Below are positions 1-9,695 of a stretch of DNA of 64,000 nucleotides, one piece after another. Source of the DNA: Fodinicurvata sediminis DSM 21159 (GTDB taxonomy: Bacteria; Pseudomonadota; Alphaproteobacteria; Kiloniellales; DSM-21159); the NCBI RefSeq assembly GCF_000420625.1, contig NZ_ATVH01000013.1, forward strand, positions 524,975 through 588,974, read 5' to 3'. How positions within the stretch are numbered: the first letter of the stretch is position 1; every line of letters starts with the position of its first letter. The translations under genes and the position numbers were made by a program. Under the pieces are notes generated by a model. That model did no database searches. It was not told the origin of the DNA and saw only the letters and a program-made list of their open reading frames with translations.

Positions 1-229
1 GTGCCTCGATCATGGCGACACCGATGCGGTCCTTCACCGAGCTGAGCGGATTGAAGAACTCGCACTTGCCAAGAAGGTCGGCCCGGCAGCTCCGGGCCTC
101 CATCAGGCGTGACAGGCGTATTAGCGGTGTGGCCCCCACGGTTTCGAGCACGGAGTCGTAGATGCGCCCCCGGCTCTCCGGCGGGGGTGTGCTGGAGGCT
201 CCAGATTTCGGCGCACTCGGTGTATCCAT
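1..229 (-). CDS. cysK: Cysteine synthase (O-acetylserine sulfhydrylase), N-terminal part
   Basis: Reading the minus strand from an ATG at 229 gives 76 codons that run off the window edge. After a 20-residue Ser/Pro-rich leader the sequence shows the family's opening block 'SVLETVGATPLIRL' and then 'CEFFNPLSSVKDRIG', which contains the lysine that binds PLP in cysteine synthases (SxKDR). The enzyme makes cysteine from O-acetylserine and sulfide in the cytoplasm. It lies 35 bases downstream of an Rrf2-family regulator gene on the same strand, an arrangement expected for a sulfur-responsive operon. Only about a quarter of the protein is visible, so CysK cannot be separated from CysM or cystathionine beta-synthase-like relatives with certainty. 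Confidence 0.85.
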   Translation of the reverse strand, partial: MDTPSAPKSGASSTPPPESRGRIYDSVLETVGATPLIRLSRLMEARSCRADLLGKCEFFNPLSSVKDRIGVAMIEA

Positions 230-264
230 TGCGACAGTCCGTTAACGGTGGCAAGTGGTTGGGG

Positions 265-723
265 TCAGATGGAAAAATCGGTGACCACGGGTGTGGCCTG
301 GCTGCGGATTCCGGCTTGCCGAGCCTGGTTGCAGAGGTCCTCCACCGTGATAGAGTCCAGGCGTTCCATCATGTCGTCCTGCATCTGGACCCAGATGGGG
401 CGGACCACGGCTTGGCCCAACTCCGAGCCCTCCTCGCCATCGCCCAGTTCTATGCCACCCTCCAGTTCGCGCACGATGCGCACGATGTCCCCGATGGCAA
501 TGTGTCGTCGCTCGCGCGCCAGGCGATAGCCGCCGCGCGGGCCACGCTGGCCGGCCAGAATCCCGCGATGGACCAGCACCTGCAGCACCTGCTCCAGGTA
601 GCGGCGGGGAATGCCCTGTCGCTCGGAGATGTCCGAGGAACGAACCGGTGCCGCGCCGGCATTGTAGGCAATGTCCACCACGGCCTCGATGGCGAAGAGC
701 AGTTTCTTGGAAAGACGCAGCAT
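265..723 (-). CDS. Rrf2-family transcriptional regulator
   Basis: 152 residues, the usual Rrf2 length. The N-terminal winged helix-turn-helix is clear: 'MLRLSKKLLFAIEAVVDIA', then 'SSDISERQGIPRRYLEQVLQ' and the wing 'RGPRGGYRLAR'. The IscR-type Fe-S cluster cysteines in the region of residues 90-105 are absent; the only cysteine is near residue 130, in 'EDLCNQ'. It is therefore unlikely to be IscR and more like CymR or other non-cluster Rrf2 regulators. Its position directly before cysK suggests control of cysteine synthesis, which is inference from context. It begins 56 bases after dut and may be transcribed with coaBC-dut or from its own promoter in that gap. Confidence 0.9.
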   Translation of the reverse strand: MLRLSKKLLFAIEAVVDIAYNAGAAPVRSSDISERQGIPRRYLEQVLQVLVHRGILAGQRGPRGGYRLARERRHIAIGDIVRIVRELEGGIELGDGEEGSELGQAVVRPIWVQMQDDMMERLDSITVEDLCNQARQAGIRSQATPVVTDFSI

Positions 724-779
724 CTTCGATTTATCCTTTTGTCACTTCTGTTGCGCCAGGACTCCGTTTCACGGTGTTC

Positions 780-1253
780 CTATCCTGTCTTGGCAGGGCT
801 TTCCAGCCCAGTGGAGCCGAAGCCGCCGCTGCCACGTGATGTGGTTTCCAGGCTGTCGCTTTCCATCCACTGTGCCTGGCAGTGCCGGGCAATCACCATC
901 TGGGCAATGCGTTGACCACGTGTGATCGTGAAGCTTTCCCTGCCCAGATTGATCAGCAGCACCTTGATTTCCCCGCGATAGTCGGCGTCGATGGTGCCCG
1001 GACTGTTCAGCACCGTGACCGCATGCCGGAACGCCAGGCCCGAACGCGGGCGCACCTGGGCCTCCAGTCCGCTCGGCAGGGCAATCGACAGGCCGGTCGG
1101 CACGGCTGCCCAGTCGCCGGGCGCGAGTTCCAGGGGCTGCTCGACCGCGGCCGGCAGGTCGACACCGGCGGCGTGTTCCGTGGCGTAGCTCGGCAGCGGC
1201 AGGTCAGCCCCATGGGGCAGGCGTTGCAGGGGAATCTTCTGGCTGTCGGTCAT
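780..1253 (-). CDS. dut: dUTP diphosphatase (dUTPase)
   Basis: 157 residues, normal for trimeric dUTPases, which hydrolyse dUTP to dUMP and pyrophosphate so that uracil is kept out of DNA. The conserved motifs appear in order: 'AAGVDLPAA' (motif 1), 'RPRSGLAF' (motif 2), '[13 protein letters not shown]' with the catalytic Asp (motif 3), '[10 protein letters not shown]' (motif 4), and the glycine-rich C-terminal arm '[10 protein letters not shown]' (motif 5). The start ATG overlaps the stop of coaBC by four bases (1250-1253), so the two are translationally coupled, a common bacterial arrangement (coaBC-dut). Confidence 0.97.
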   Translation of the reverse strand: MTDSQKIPLQRLPHGADLPLPSYATEHAAGVDLPAAVEQPLELAPGDWAAVPTGLSIALPSGLEAQVRPRSGLAFRHAVTVLNSPGTIDADYRGEIKVLLINLGRESFTITRGQRIAQMVIARHCQAQWMESDSLETTSRGSGGFGSTGLESPAKTG

Positions 1254-2503
1254 TTCTGCTGTCCGTCCTGGATTGGCTCCGGCATGCGGCTTTCCTCCTC
1301 TGGTTTGCCCTCGAGGGCTTGGGCGATGCGGACAGCCAGGCGCTCGGCCACACCTTCCTTGCTGGTGCGCGGCCAGTCTTCGCGGCCCTGACCGTCGATC
1401 AGGATGATGCTGTTGTCCGGACCGCCAAAGGTGCCGCTTTCCGCCGAAACATCGTTGGCCAGGATCCAGTCGCAGCCTTTGCGGTCGCGTTTGGCGGCCG
1501 CCTGCGCGGCGACGTCCCGGGTTTCGGCGGCAAAGCCGATCACCAGCCTGGGCCGTTGAGCACCTGCCTTTGACAGCTGCGCCAGGATATCCGGGTTTTC
1601 ACTGAGCTGCAGGGCCGGCAGGCTGCTTCCGTCCTTCTTGATCTTCTGCGTTGCCTCTTCGCTTGCGCGCCAATCGGAAACGGCGGCGGCGCAGACCGCG
1701 ATATCCACGGGCAGTTCAGCCTGGCAGGCCTGCAGCATCTCGCGGGCCGACTCCACATGGACGGTCTTGACGCCCGCGGGATCGGGCAGCTGCACCGGCC
1801 CGGTGACCAGCGTGACGGCGGCGCCCTGATGGGCCAGGGCATGGGCAATGGCGTGACCCTGCCGTCCCGAGGAGCGGTTGGCGATATAGCGCACCGGATC
1901 GATGGGCTCGTGGGTCGGGCCACTGGTCACCAGTGCGCTCAGGCCCGACAGGGGGCGCGGCATATTGAAATGCTCCGCGACCGCCGCAACGATGGCGTCG
2001 GGTTCCGCCATGCGGCCGGGACCGTATTCGCCACAGGCCATTTCGCCCTCATCGGGGCCGACGATCAGCAGACCGCGGCGCTTCAGGCGGGCCAGGTTCT
2101 CCTGGGTGGCCGGATGTTCCCACATGCGCACATTCATGGCGGGCGCGGCCAGCACCTCCTTGTCCGTGGCCAGCAGCAGGGTCGAGGCCAGGTCGTCGGC
2201 TAGGCCGTTGGCCAGCTTGGCCAGCAGGTCGGCGCTGGCCGGAGCCACGATCACCAGGTCGGCGGCACGGCTGAGCTCGATATGGCCCATCTCGGCCTCG
2301 TCGGTCAGCGAGAAGAGCGCCTGGTAGACCCGTTGGCCGCTGACCGAGGCCAGGGACAGGGGCGTGACGAACTGTTCGGCGGCCGCCGTCATGACCACGC
2401 GCACCTCCGCCCCCTGTCCGCGCAGCCGTCGGACAAGGTCGGGAGTCTTGTAGGCGGCAATTCCGCCGGAGACGATGAGAAGCAGACGTTTTCCCGAGAG
2501 CAT
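1250..2503 (-). CDS. coaBC: Bifunctional phosphopantothenoylcysteine decarboxylase / phosphopantothenate-cysteine ligase
   Basis: Coenzyme A biosynthesis: the ligase half joins 4'-phosphopantothenate to cysteine using CTP, and the FMN-dependent decarboxylase half yields 4'-phosphopantetheine. Start taken at the ATG at 2503 ('[19 protein letters not shown]'), which matches the family N-terminus; the frame is open 40 codons further upstream without homology. The decarboxylase half (about 1-190) has 'SGGIAAYK', '[16 protein letters not shown]', the 'PAMN' motif and '[10 protein letters not shown]' with the active-site cysteine. The ligase half (about 190-417) has '[12 protein letters not shown]' and the 'KIKKD' motif. 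At 417 residues it is full length. It is divergent from the 5-oxoprolinase gene and coupled to dut. Confidence 0.97.
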   Translation of the reverse strand: MLSGKRLLLIVSGGIAAYKTPDLVRRLRGQGAEVRVVMTAAAEQFVTPLSLASVSGQRVYQALFSLTDEAEMGHIELSRAADLVIVAPASADLLAKLANGLADDLASTLLLATDKEVLAAPAMNVRMWEHPATQENLARLKRRGLLIVGPDEGEMACGEYGPGRMAEPDAIVAAVAEHFNMPRPLSGLSALVTSGPTHEPIDPVRYIANRSSGRQGHAIAHALAHQGAAVTLVTGPVQLPDPAGVKTVHVESAREMLQACQAELPVDIAVCAAAVSDWRASEEATQKIKKDGSSLPALQLSENPDILAQLSKAGAQRPRLVIGFAAETRDVAAQAAAKRDRKGCDWILANDVSAESGTFGGPDNSIILIDGQGREDWPRTSKEGVAERLAVRIAQALEGKPEEESRMPEPIQDGQQK

Positions 2504-2710
2504 CTGACCTATATGGTAGTAAAACGCCTTCACGTCAGGGGCGTATGGGGAATTCACGTTTCCTGAGCGTAATTCTGTCGATTGTGCTGCGGCCTGGCAA
2601 GGAAAACCACCAGGAACAATCAAGCGAAATGGGAACGGGGAAATCGGTTTGACGTTTTATCGACAAATCGCCTAGATAATCGCAAAGCCAACAAGTGGGG
2701 TCCTGAAGAC

Positions 2711-5700
2711 ATGAGTGATCAGACAGAGTCCGGCGGAACGGGTGCATGGCAGTTCTGGGTCGACCGCGGCGGAACCTTTACCGATATCGTCGCGCGCCGG
2801 CCGGACGGAGAGCTGGTCAGCCACAAGCTGCTGTCCGAGAACCCCGAACAGTACGAGGATGCTGCGCTGCACGGGATCCGCACCCTGCTGGGCCTGAAGG
2901 CCGGTGAGCGCGTGCCGGCCGATGCGGTCGAGGCGGTGAAGATGGGCACCACGGTGGCCACCAACGCCCTGCTGGAGCGCAAGGGCGATCGCACGGTGCT
3001 GGCGATCACACGCGGCTTCCGCGATGCGCTGCGCATCGCCTACCAGAACCGGCCGCACCTCTTCACCCGGCGCATCGAGCTGCCGGAACTGCTCTATGAA
3101 GAGGTGGTGGAGGTCGACGAGCGCCTGTTCTCCGATGGGCGCATCGAAACCCCGCTGGATGCCGACAAGGCGCGGCGCGACCTGCAGGCGGCCTATGACA
3201 ACGGCATCCGTTCGCTGGCCATCGTGCTGATGCACGGCTATCGCTTCAGCGACCACGAGAAGACCCTGGCGCAGATCGGGCGTGAGATCGGCTTCACCCA
3301 GATCTCGGTCAGCCACGAGGTCAGCCCGCTGATGAAACTGGTGGGCCGTGGCGACACCACGGTGGTGGATGCCTATCTCTCGCCCATCCTGCGGCGCTAC
3401 GTCGACCTGATCGCCGGTCAGATGGGCGAAGACGAGTCCGAGAGCGTGCGCCTGATGTTCATGCAGTCCAACGGCGGCCTGACCGATGCGCGCGCCTTTC
3501 AGGGCAAGGATTCCATCCTCTCCGGCCCCGCCGGAGGCATTGTGGGTGCTGTGCGTACCGCGGCCATGGGCGGCTTCGAGAAGATCATCACCTTCGACAT
3601 GGGCGGCACGTCGACCGACGTGGCGCACTATGACGGCGAGTACGAGCGCGCCTTCGAGACCCAGGTGGCCGGCGTGCGCATGCGCGCGCCGATGATGCAG
3701 ATCCACACCGTGGCCGCCGGCGGCGGCTCGATCCTGCACTTCGACGGATCGCGCTACCGCGTCGGGCCCGATTCGGCCGGCGCCAACCCCGGCCCGGCCT
3801 GTTACCGCCGCGGCGGGCCGTTGGCGGTGACTGATGCCAATGTCATGTTGGGCCGCATCCAGCCGGATTTCTTCCCGCGCGTCTTCGGCCCCAATGCCGA
3901 CGAACCGCTGGATCCGGGTGCGGTGCGCGCGAAGTTCGAGGACATGGCCAAGGACATCCATGACAAGACCGGTGACACGCGGACGCCCGAAGAGGTGGCC
4001 GAGGGCTTCCGCCGCATTGCCGTGGAGAATATGGCCAACGCCATCAAGAAGATCTCCATCCAGCGCGGCTATGACGTCAGCGACTATACCCTGAACTGCT
4101 TCGGCGGCGCCGGCGGCCAGGCCGCCTGCGACATTGCCGATACCCTGGGCATGACGCGCATCTTCCTGCATCCTTTCGCGGGTGTGCTCTCGGCCTATGG
4201 CATGGGCCTGGCCGATGTGCGCGTCATCAAGGAGCAGTCCATCGAGAAGCGCCTGGGCGACAGTCTGGAGGAGGTCGAGCGCGAGCTGAACCGCCTGGCC
4301 GGCGAGGCCGAGGCCGAGGTGATCGACCAGGGCATCGAGCCGGCGCAGGTCGAGAAACTGCGCAAGGTGCATCTGCGCTACGAGGGCACCGACAGCCCCA
4401 TGATCGTGGACTTTGGCCCTCGCGACGCCATCGTCGCCACCTTCGAGGCCGCCTATATCCAGCGCTTCGGCTTCACCATGCCCGAGAAGGCCCACATCGT
4501 GGAGGCCGTCTCGGTCGAGGCCATCGGGCACACCGATGCCGCCGAGGACCCGGTGCTGGAGGAAGGCAAGCGGGACAAACCGCTGGAGCCCCTGGCACAC
4601 AAACCCTTCTACAGCGGTAGCAAGTGGGTCAAGGCCCCGGTCTTTGACCGTGACGCCATGCTGCCCGGCGACAGTGTGGACGGCCCGGCCGTGCTGATCG
4701 AGAAGACCTCGACCACGGTGATCGAGGCCGGCTGGCGCGGCAAGCTGACCACCCGCAACCATGTGGTGCTGGAACGCGTGCAGCCGCTGGAACGCGAGCA
4801 CGCCGTGGGCACCCAGGTGGACCCGGTGATGCTGGAGGTCTTCAACAACCTGTTCATGTCCATTGCCGAGCAGATGGGCTCGACGCTGGAGAAGACCGCC
4901 TATTCCGTGAACATAAAGGAGCGCCTGGACTTCTCCTGCGCGCTGTTCACGCCGGCCGGTGACCTGGTGGCCAACGCGCCGCACATGCCGGTGCACCTGG
5001 GCTCCATGAGCGAATCCATCCGTGCCGTCATCCGCAACAACGAGGATGCGATCGCACCAGGCGACGTCTATGTGCTGAACGCCCCTTACAACGGCGGCAC
5101 GCACCTGCCCGACATCACCGTGGTGACGCCGGTCTTCGACGAGGCGGACAAGGAGGTCCTGTTCTATGTGGCCAGCCGCGGGCACCACGCCGACGTCGGC
5201 GGGCTGACCCCCGGGTCCATGCCGCCCAACTCCCGCACCGTCGAGGAAGAGGGCGTACTGATCGACAACTTCAAGCTGGTGGACCGCGGGCAGTTCCGCG
5301 AACAGGCGCTGCGCGAGCTGCTGGGTTCGGGCAAGTACCCGGCCCGCAACGCGGACCAGAACATCGCCGACCTGCAGGCCCAGATCGCCGCCAACCAGAA
5401 GGGCATCGGCGAGCTGCGCCGCATCGTCAAGCAGTTTGGGCTGGACGTGGTGCAGGCCTATATGGGCCATGTGCAGGACAACGCCGAGGAACAGGTGCGT
5501 CGCGTGCTGGACCGCCTGGCCGACGGCGAATTCGTCTATCCCATGGACGACGGCAGCCAGATCGCGGTCAAGGTCGCCATCGACAAGCAGGCCCGCAAGG
5601 CCCGCATCGACTTCACCGGGACCAGCGAGCAGCAGCCCAGCAACTTCAACGCGCCTGCGGCGGTCTGTCGGGCGGCGGTGCTCTATGTCTTCCGCACCCT

Positions 5701-6346
5701 GGTGGAGGACGAGATCCCGATGAACGAAGGCTGCCTGAAACCACTGGATATCGTGCTGCCCGAGGGCTGCATGCTGAATCCCGAATATCCGGCGGCCGTG
5801 GTGGCCGGCAACGTGGAGACCAGCCAGGCGATCACCGACTGCCTCTATGGGGCCACCCGCACCATGGCCGGGGCCCAGGGCACGATGAACAACCTGACCT
5901 TCGGCAACGACCAGTACCAGTACTACGAGACCGTCTGTGGCGGCTCGGGCGCCGGGCCGGACTTCGAGGGCTGTGATGCGGTGCACACCCACATGACCAA
6001 CTCGCGCCTGACCGATCCCGAGATCCTGGAGTGGCGCTTCCCGGTTCTGCTGGAGTCCTTCGAGGTGCGCCGCGGCTCCGGCGGCAAGGGCAAGTACCGC
6101 GGCGGCGACGGCGCGGTCAGGCGCCTGCGCTTCCTGGAGCCCATGACGGCCTCGATCCTGTCCAGTCACCGCAAGGTCCCGAACTTCGGCCTGGAAGGCG
6201 GCGAACCCGGCGCACTGGGCCGCAACGCGGTGGTGCGCAAGGACGGCCACGTCGACGAGCTGTCGGGCACCGACCGGGCGGAAATGCAGGCAGGCGATGT
6301 CTTCCTGGTGGAAACACCGGGCGGCGGCGGCTACGGCAAGGCGTGA
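2711..6346 (+). CDS. 5-oxoprolinase / hydantoinase, HyuA-HyuB fusion
   Basis: 1211 residues. Start placed at the ATG at 2711 ('MSDQTESGG...'), because the family's first conserved block '[14 protein letters not shown]' follows about 15 residues later; the frame is open upstream without homology. The N-terminal half is the HyuA ATPase-like domain ('VDRGGTFTD' and '[10 protein letters not shown]' nucleotide-binding signatures, then '[18 protein letters not shown]'). From about residue 700 the HyuB half starts ('[20 protein letters not shown]', '[12 protein letters not shown]', '[13 protein letters not shown]', 'GGGGYG' end). One-piece enzymes of this length usually hydrolyse 5-oxo-L-proline to glutamate with ATP; hydantoin substrates cannot be excluded. 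It stands alone on its strand. Confidence 0.92.
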   Translation: MSDQTESGGTGAWQFWVDRGGTFTDIVARRPDGELVSHKLLSENPEQYEDAALHGIRTLLGLKAGERVPADAVEAVKMGTTVATNALLERKGDRTVLAITRGFRDALRIAYQNRPHLFTRRIELPELLYEEVVEVDERLFSDGRIETPLDADKARRDLQAAYDNGIRSLAIVLMHGYRFSDHEKTLAQIGREIGFTQISVSHEVSPLMKLVGRGDTTVVDAYLSPILRRYVDLIAGQMGEDESESVRLMFMQSNGGLTDARAFQGKDSILSGPAGGIVGAVRTAAMGGFEKIITFDMGGTSTDVAHYDGEYERAFETQVAGVRMRAPMMQIHTVAAGGGSILHFDGSRYRVGPDSAGANPGPACYRRGGPLAVTDANVMLGRIQPDFFPRVFGPNADEPLDPGAVRAKFEDMAKDIHDKTGDTRTPEEVAEGFRRIAVENMANAIKKISIQRGYDVSDYTLNCFGGAGGQAACDIADTLGMTRIFLHPFAGVLSAYGMGLADVRVIKEQSIEKRLGDSLEEVERELNRLAGEAEAEVIDQGIEPAQVEKLRKVHLRYEGTDSPMIVDFGPRDAIVATFEAAYIQRFGFTMPEKAHIVEAVSVEAIGHTDAAEDPVLEEGKRDKPLEPLAHKPFYSGSKWVKAPVFDRDAMLPGDSVDGPAVLIEKTSTTVIEAGWRGKLTTRNHVVLERVQPLEREHAVGTQVDPVMLEVFNNLFMSIAEQMGSTLEKTAYSVNIKERLDFSCALFTPAGDLVANAPHMPVHLGSMSESIRAVIRNNEDAIAPGDVYVLNAPYNGGTHLPDITVVTPVFDEADKEVLFYVASRGHHADVGGLTPGSMPPNSRTVEEEGVLIDNFKLVDRGQFREQALRELLGSGKYPARNADQNIADLQAQIAANQKGIGELRRIVKQFGLDVVQAYMGHVQDNAEEQVRRVLDRLADGEFVYPMDDGSQIAVKVAIDKQARKARIDFTGTSEQQPSNFNAPAAVCRAAVLYVFRTLVEDEIPMNEGCLKPLDIVLPEGCMLNPEYPAAVVAGNVETSQAITDCLYGATRTMAGAQGTMNNLTFGNDQYQYYETVCGGSGAGPDFEGCDAVHTHMTNSRLTDPEILEWRFPVLLESFEVRRGSGGKGKYRGGDGAVRRLRFLEPMTASILSSHRKVPNFGLEGGEPGALGRNAVVRKDGHVDELSGTDRAEMQAGDVFLVETPGGGGYGKA

Positions 6347-6423
6347 GTCAGGCCTGATCCGGCAGGCGCGCCCGGGAGATGCAGGGGTGCCACCGGTTGC
6401 AGGGACAGGCGGTCGACCGCGGT

Positions 6424-6975
6424 CTACCGCACCATCTTTCCCGTTTCCCCAGGCGGGTTGGCGAAGGGGGCGAAGTCCTGGCGGTCGCGGACCTCGCGGT
6501 GGTGGTTGAGCGCCCAGTGGACACTGGGGAAGGCGATTTCGTCCCAGGGAATCTCGCCCCAGTCGAACAGCCCGACCTCCGCCGACTCCGGGCCGCAGGC
6601 CACCTTATGGTGCGCCAGGCGGGCGCGGTAGATCAGCTGCACCTGGCTGATGCGCGGGATGCTGTAGACGGCCAGCAGGCGGTCGATTTCCAGTTCCGCG
6701 CAGGCCTCCTCGCGCGCTTCGCGCAGGGCGCCTTCCAGCGGTTCCTCCTGCAGCTCCAGGTATCCGGCCGGCAGGGTCCAGTAGCCCTTGCGCGGGTGAA
6801 TCGCGCGGCGGCAGAGCAGGATGCGCCCCTGCCATTCGGCCACGGAGCCAACGACGATCTTGGGATTCTGGTAGTGGACGAAGCCGCAGTCGCGACAGAC
6901 CAGGCGCTCGCGGTCGTCGCCCTCGGGCACGCGGTTTTCGAAGTTGCTGTCGACTTCCTGGCTGGTTTCGCTCAT
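6424..6975 (-). CDS. NUDIX hydrolase with N-terminal zinc-ribbon-like segment
   Basis: 183 residues from the ATG at 6975 ('MSETSQEVDS'); a further ATG 21 bases upstream is possible. Near residue 25 the segment 'RLVCRDCGFVHYQNPK' resembles half a zinc ribbon, as in the ADP-ribose/NADH pyrophosphatase-like group. The NUDIX box is complete: G, five residues, E, seven residues, then 'REAREEACAEL', at about residues 70-93, preceded by 'RRAIHPRKGYWTLPAGYLE'. Such enzymes cleave a nucleoside diphosphate linked to another moiety; the substrate cannot be told from sequence. It lies 67 bases downstream of a small hypothetical gene on the same strand. Confidence 0.9.
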   Translation of the reverse strand: MSETSQEVDSNFENRVPEGDDRERLVCRDCGFVHYQNPKIVVGSVAEWQGRILLCRRAIHPRKGYWTLPAGYLELQEEPLEGALREAREEACAELEIDRLLAVYSIPRISQVQLIYRARLAHHKVACGPESAEVGLFDWGEIPWDEIAFPSVHWALNHHREVRDRQDFAPFANPPGETGKMVR

Positions 6976-7042
6976 GCACAGAGAATGGCGCGGCAAGGGC
7001 GCGACGGCAAGAAGCGGGTCGGGGTCAAGGGAGCTGTCGGGC

Positions 7043-7312
7043 TCAGGCCTTCATGTTGACGAAGCTGCCGCGCCAGGCCGGCTCGCCTGTCTCGCCCTTC
7101 TGCTGGGCGGCGGAGATGGTCTTGTCGTTGGGCAGTTCGTTGCTGGAAGTCGGGCCACTCCCCGTGGGCTTGGTTTCGCCAGCGGCGCCGTCGCGCGGCA
7201 CGCTCTGCCCCACGTCCTGGGGCGAGTCCTTGGGGGCACCGGGGCGACTCATGTCGTCCAGCGCCTTGGTGAAGGAGCCCAGAAGGTTCGATATGCCAGG
7301 ATTCACTTGCAT
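7043..7312 (-). CDS. Small hypothetical protein
   Basis: 89 residues, hydrophilic and rich in Gly, Pro, Ser and Asn, beginning 'MQVNPGISNLLGSFTKALDDM' and ending 'WRGSFVNMKA'. No membrane segment, signal peptide or catalytic motif is visible; most of it is likely disordered. It sits between the NUDIX gene and divergently placed rsmB. Alternative frames over the same bases are less protein-like. I do not recognise a family, and a non-coding reading is possible. Confidence 0.5.
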   Translation of the reverse strand: MQVNPGISNLLGSFTKALDDMSRPGAPKDSPQDVGQSVPRDGAAGETKPTGSGPTSSNELPNDKTISAAQQKGETGEPAWRGSFVNMKA

Positions 7313-7400
7313 GGTTGCGAGTTTGCCAGAGAGGATCTTAACAAAGGGTTAAGACGATAAGCGGTTTCCTTGGCTGGCCGCATGGTCTAAAGCAGGCGCC

Positions 7401-8852
7401 ATGACGCAACGCAACTCCAGGCCCCACAGCGGTTCGGCCGGCAAGACCGGTCCCACGTCCCAGGCCAAAGGCACCCCAAAGGCCAAAGGCCCCTCGAAAT
7501 CCAGTCGGGGAGCACAGTCCAGTCGCGGCGCAGGGTCCAGTCGCGCCAAGCAATCCGCGCAGCCCGCCGACGCGCGCGCGTCGGCCTTGGCGGCGCTGGA
7601 CGAGGTGCTGCAGAAGGGCCGTCCGCTGGAAGAGGCCCTGGCCGGCCAGCCGGGGTACCGTACCCTGGCCGTACGTGACCGCGCCTTTGCCCGGCGCCTG
7701 CTGGCCGGGACGCTGCGGCATCTGGGACAGATCGACGATCTGTTGAGCCGGCTGCTGGAGCGCCCCCTGGGCGTGCGGAACAGGCGGGCCACCAACATCC
7801 TGCGGCTGGGTGTCTGTCAGCTGGCTTTCCTGGAAACCCCCGCCCATGCAGCGGTCAGCACGGCGCTCAGCCTGGCCGAGCATCCGCACAGCCGGTCCTT
7901 GAAGGGCCTGGTCAACGCCGTGTTGCGGCGCCTGGACCGCGAGAAGGACAGCCTGCTGGCCGAACAGGACGCCGCGCGCCTGAACCTGCCTGCCTGGCTT
8001 TGGGACCGGCTTGAAGCCGCCTATGGCGAAGCGGATCTGCGTGCCAGCCTGGCGGTGCAACTGCAGGAGCCGCCGCTGGACCTGACGGTTCGAGAACCGC
8101 GCGAGGAGGATGAGCTGGCGCGCAGCCTCGAGGCCCAGGTGCTACCGGTCGGCGGCCTGCGCCTGCCGTCCGGGCGCGGCGAGGTCACGGCCCTGTCGGG
8201 CTACGCCGAGGGCCGTTGGTGGGTCCAGGATGCGGCCGCCGCCTTGCCGGCACGTTTGGCAGGAGAGGTGAAGGGACGGCGGGTCTATGACCTCTGTGCC
8301 GCGCCGGGGGGCAAGACCTGTCAACTGGCCGCCGGCGGCGGCGAGGTGACGGCTGTGGACCTGTCGGGGCCGCGCCTGAAACGCCTGCAGGAGAACCTGG
8401 TTCGCCTTGGCCTGAGGGCCGAGGTGGTGACGGCCGACGTGGCCACATGGGAACCGGCCGAAGCGGCAGACGTGGTCCTGCTGGATGCGCCCTGCAGCTC
8501 CACCGGAACGCTGCGCCGCCATCCCGATGTGGCCTGGCTGAAGCGGGAAGAGGACATCCCCGGGCTCTGCGCTCTGCAGGATCGCCTGCTAGCGGCGGCG
8601 GCAAAGCTGGTGGCGCCGGGCGGCCTGCTGATCTATGCGATCTGTTCCCTGCTGCCCGAGGAAGGGCCGGAGCGGATTGCGGCCTTTCTTCAGGAGCATG
8701 GGGAATTCACGCGCGTGCCGGTGACCGCGGCCGAGGTGGGCGACCGACCGGAACTGCTGACCCAGGCCGGGGAATTGCGCAGCCTGCCCTGTCACCTGGC
8801 CGAGCTTGGCGGCCTGGACGGTTTCTATGCCTGTCGCCTAAGACGAAGCTGA
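7401..8852 (+). CDS. rsmB: 16S rRNA (cytosine-5)-methyltransferase, RsmB/NOP family
   Basis: 483 residues. A basic, low-complexity N-terminal leader (about 1-50, Ser/Gly/Lys-rich) precedes a NusB-like RNA-binding domain (about 55-190, 'RAFARRLLAGTLRHLGQIDDLL'), followed by the SAM-dependent methyltransferase domain. SAM motif I reads 'CAAPGGKTCQLA'. The two catalytic cysteines of the m5C family are both present: motif IV 'LDAPCSSTGTLRRHPD' and motif VI 'YAICSLLPEEG'. RsmB methylates C967 of 16S rRNA. The gene is divergent from the small hypothetical gene. Confidence 0.93.
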   Translation: MTQRNSRPHSGSAGKTGPTSQAKGTPKAKGPSKSSRGAQSSRGAGSSRAKQSAQPADARASALAALDEVLQKGRPLEEALAGQPGYRTLAVRDRAFARRLLAGTLRHLGQIDDLLSRLLERPLGVRNRRATNILRLGVCQLAFLETPAHAAVSTALSLAEHPHSRSLKGLVNAVLRRLDREKDSLLAEQDAARLNLPAWLWDRLEAAYGEADLRASLAVQLQEPPLDLTVREPREEDELARSLEAQVLPVGGLRLPSGRGEVTALSGYAEGRWWVQDAAAALPARLAGEVKGRRVYDLCAAPGGKTCQLAAGGGEVTAVDLSGPRLKRLQENLVRLGLRAEVVTADVATWEPAEAADVVLLDAPCSSTGTLRRHPDVAWLKREEDIPGLCALQDRLLAAAAKLVAPGGLLIYAICSLLPEEGPERIAAFLQEHGEFTRVPVTAAEVGDRPELLTQAGELRSLPCHLAELGGLDGFYACRLRRS

Positions 8853-9026
8853 TACCGGCGGCCGTCAGCGTCTAGGACGTGGTGCCGCATGCCCGTGTCC
8901 TGCCTTGTGGAAGCATTGTGTCCTGTGCAAGCGCTTTGACCGGGGCGCGGCTTGCTGATATCACCCAAAGACGCCGGTTCGGTTCCCTGATGCCTTTCCA
9001 TCCAGCGCGAGGTTCGCTTCCCCCGC

Positions 9027-9695
9027 ATGCAGAAGAACACACGCATCTCTCCCTCCATCCTGTCCGCCGATTTCGCCGCCCTGGGCCAGGAAGTCCGTGC
9101 CATTGGCGAGGCCGGTGCCGATTACGTGCACGTGGATGTCATGGATGGGCACTTCGTGCCGAACATCACCATCGGGCCGTCCGTGGTGAAGGCTTTGCGC
9201 CCGCACAGTGACTTGCCCTTCGATGTGCATCTGATGATCTCGCCGGTAGACCCCTACGTTCAGGCCTTTGCCGATGCCGGCGCCGACATCATTACGGTGC
9301 ATCCCGAGGCGGGCCCGCATGTGCATCGCACACTGCAGCTCATCAAGTCGCTGGGCAAGAAGGCCGGCGTGTCCATCAACCCCGGAACGCCGCTGGCGAC
9401 GGTCAAGCCATTGATGGAGGAGGTGGATCTGATCCTGGTGATGAGCGTGAACCCCGGCTTCGGCGGGCAGTCCTTCATTCCGGAAAGCCTGCGCAAGCTG
9501 GAGTCCCTGCGCCGCATGATCGATGACAGCGGCCGCGACATCGACCTGGAGGTGGACGGCGGCATCAACCTGGAGACCGCCCCGCAGGCGGTTGCCGCAG
9601 GTGCCGACGTGCTGGTGGCTGGAACCGCCACCTTCAAGGGCGGGCCGCAGGCCTATGCCGAGAACATCCGCGCTCTGCGCGGACCCGCCGGATGA
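9027..9695 (+). CDS. rpe: Ribulose-phosphate 3-epimerase
   Basis: 222 residues, full length. It interconverts ribulose 5-phosphate and xylulose 5-phosphate in the pentose phosphate pathway. Metal and catalytic motifs are all visible: 'SILSADFAALGQE', 'HVDVMDGHFVPNITIGP' (metal-binding Asp), 'FDVHLMI' (metal-binding His), 'VMSVNPGFGGQSFI', and 'LEVDGGIN' with the second catalytic Asp. The stop overlaps the start of the following heparinase-like gene by four bases (ATGA), so the two are coupled. Confidence 0.97.
   Translation: MQKNTRISPSILSADFAALGQEVRAIGEAGADYVHVDVMDGHFVPNITIGPSVVKALRPHSDLPFDVHLMISPVDPYVQAFADAGADIITVHPEAGPHVHRTLQLIKSLGKKAGVSINPGTPLATVKPLMEEVDLILVMSVNPGFGGQSFIPESLRKLESLRRMIDDSGRDIDLEVDGGINLETAPQAVAAGADVLVAGTATFKGGPQAYAENIRALRGPAG

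Noticed and set aside
2672..6250. A 1192-codon open frame antisense to the 5-oxoprolinase gene
   Set aside because: His/Gly/Ala/Val-rich translation without domains; a mirror of GC-rich codon bias on the opposite strand of a well-conserved gene.
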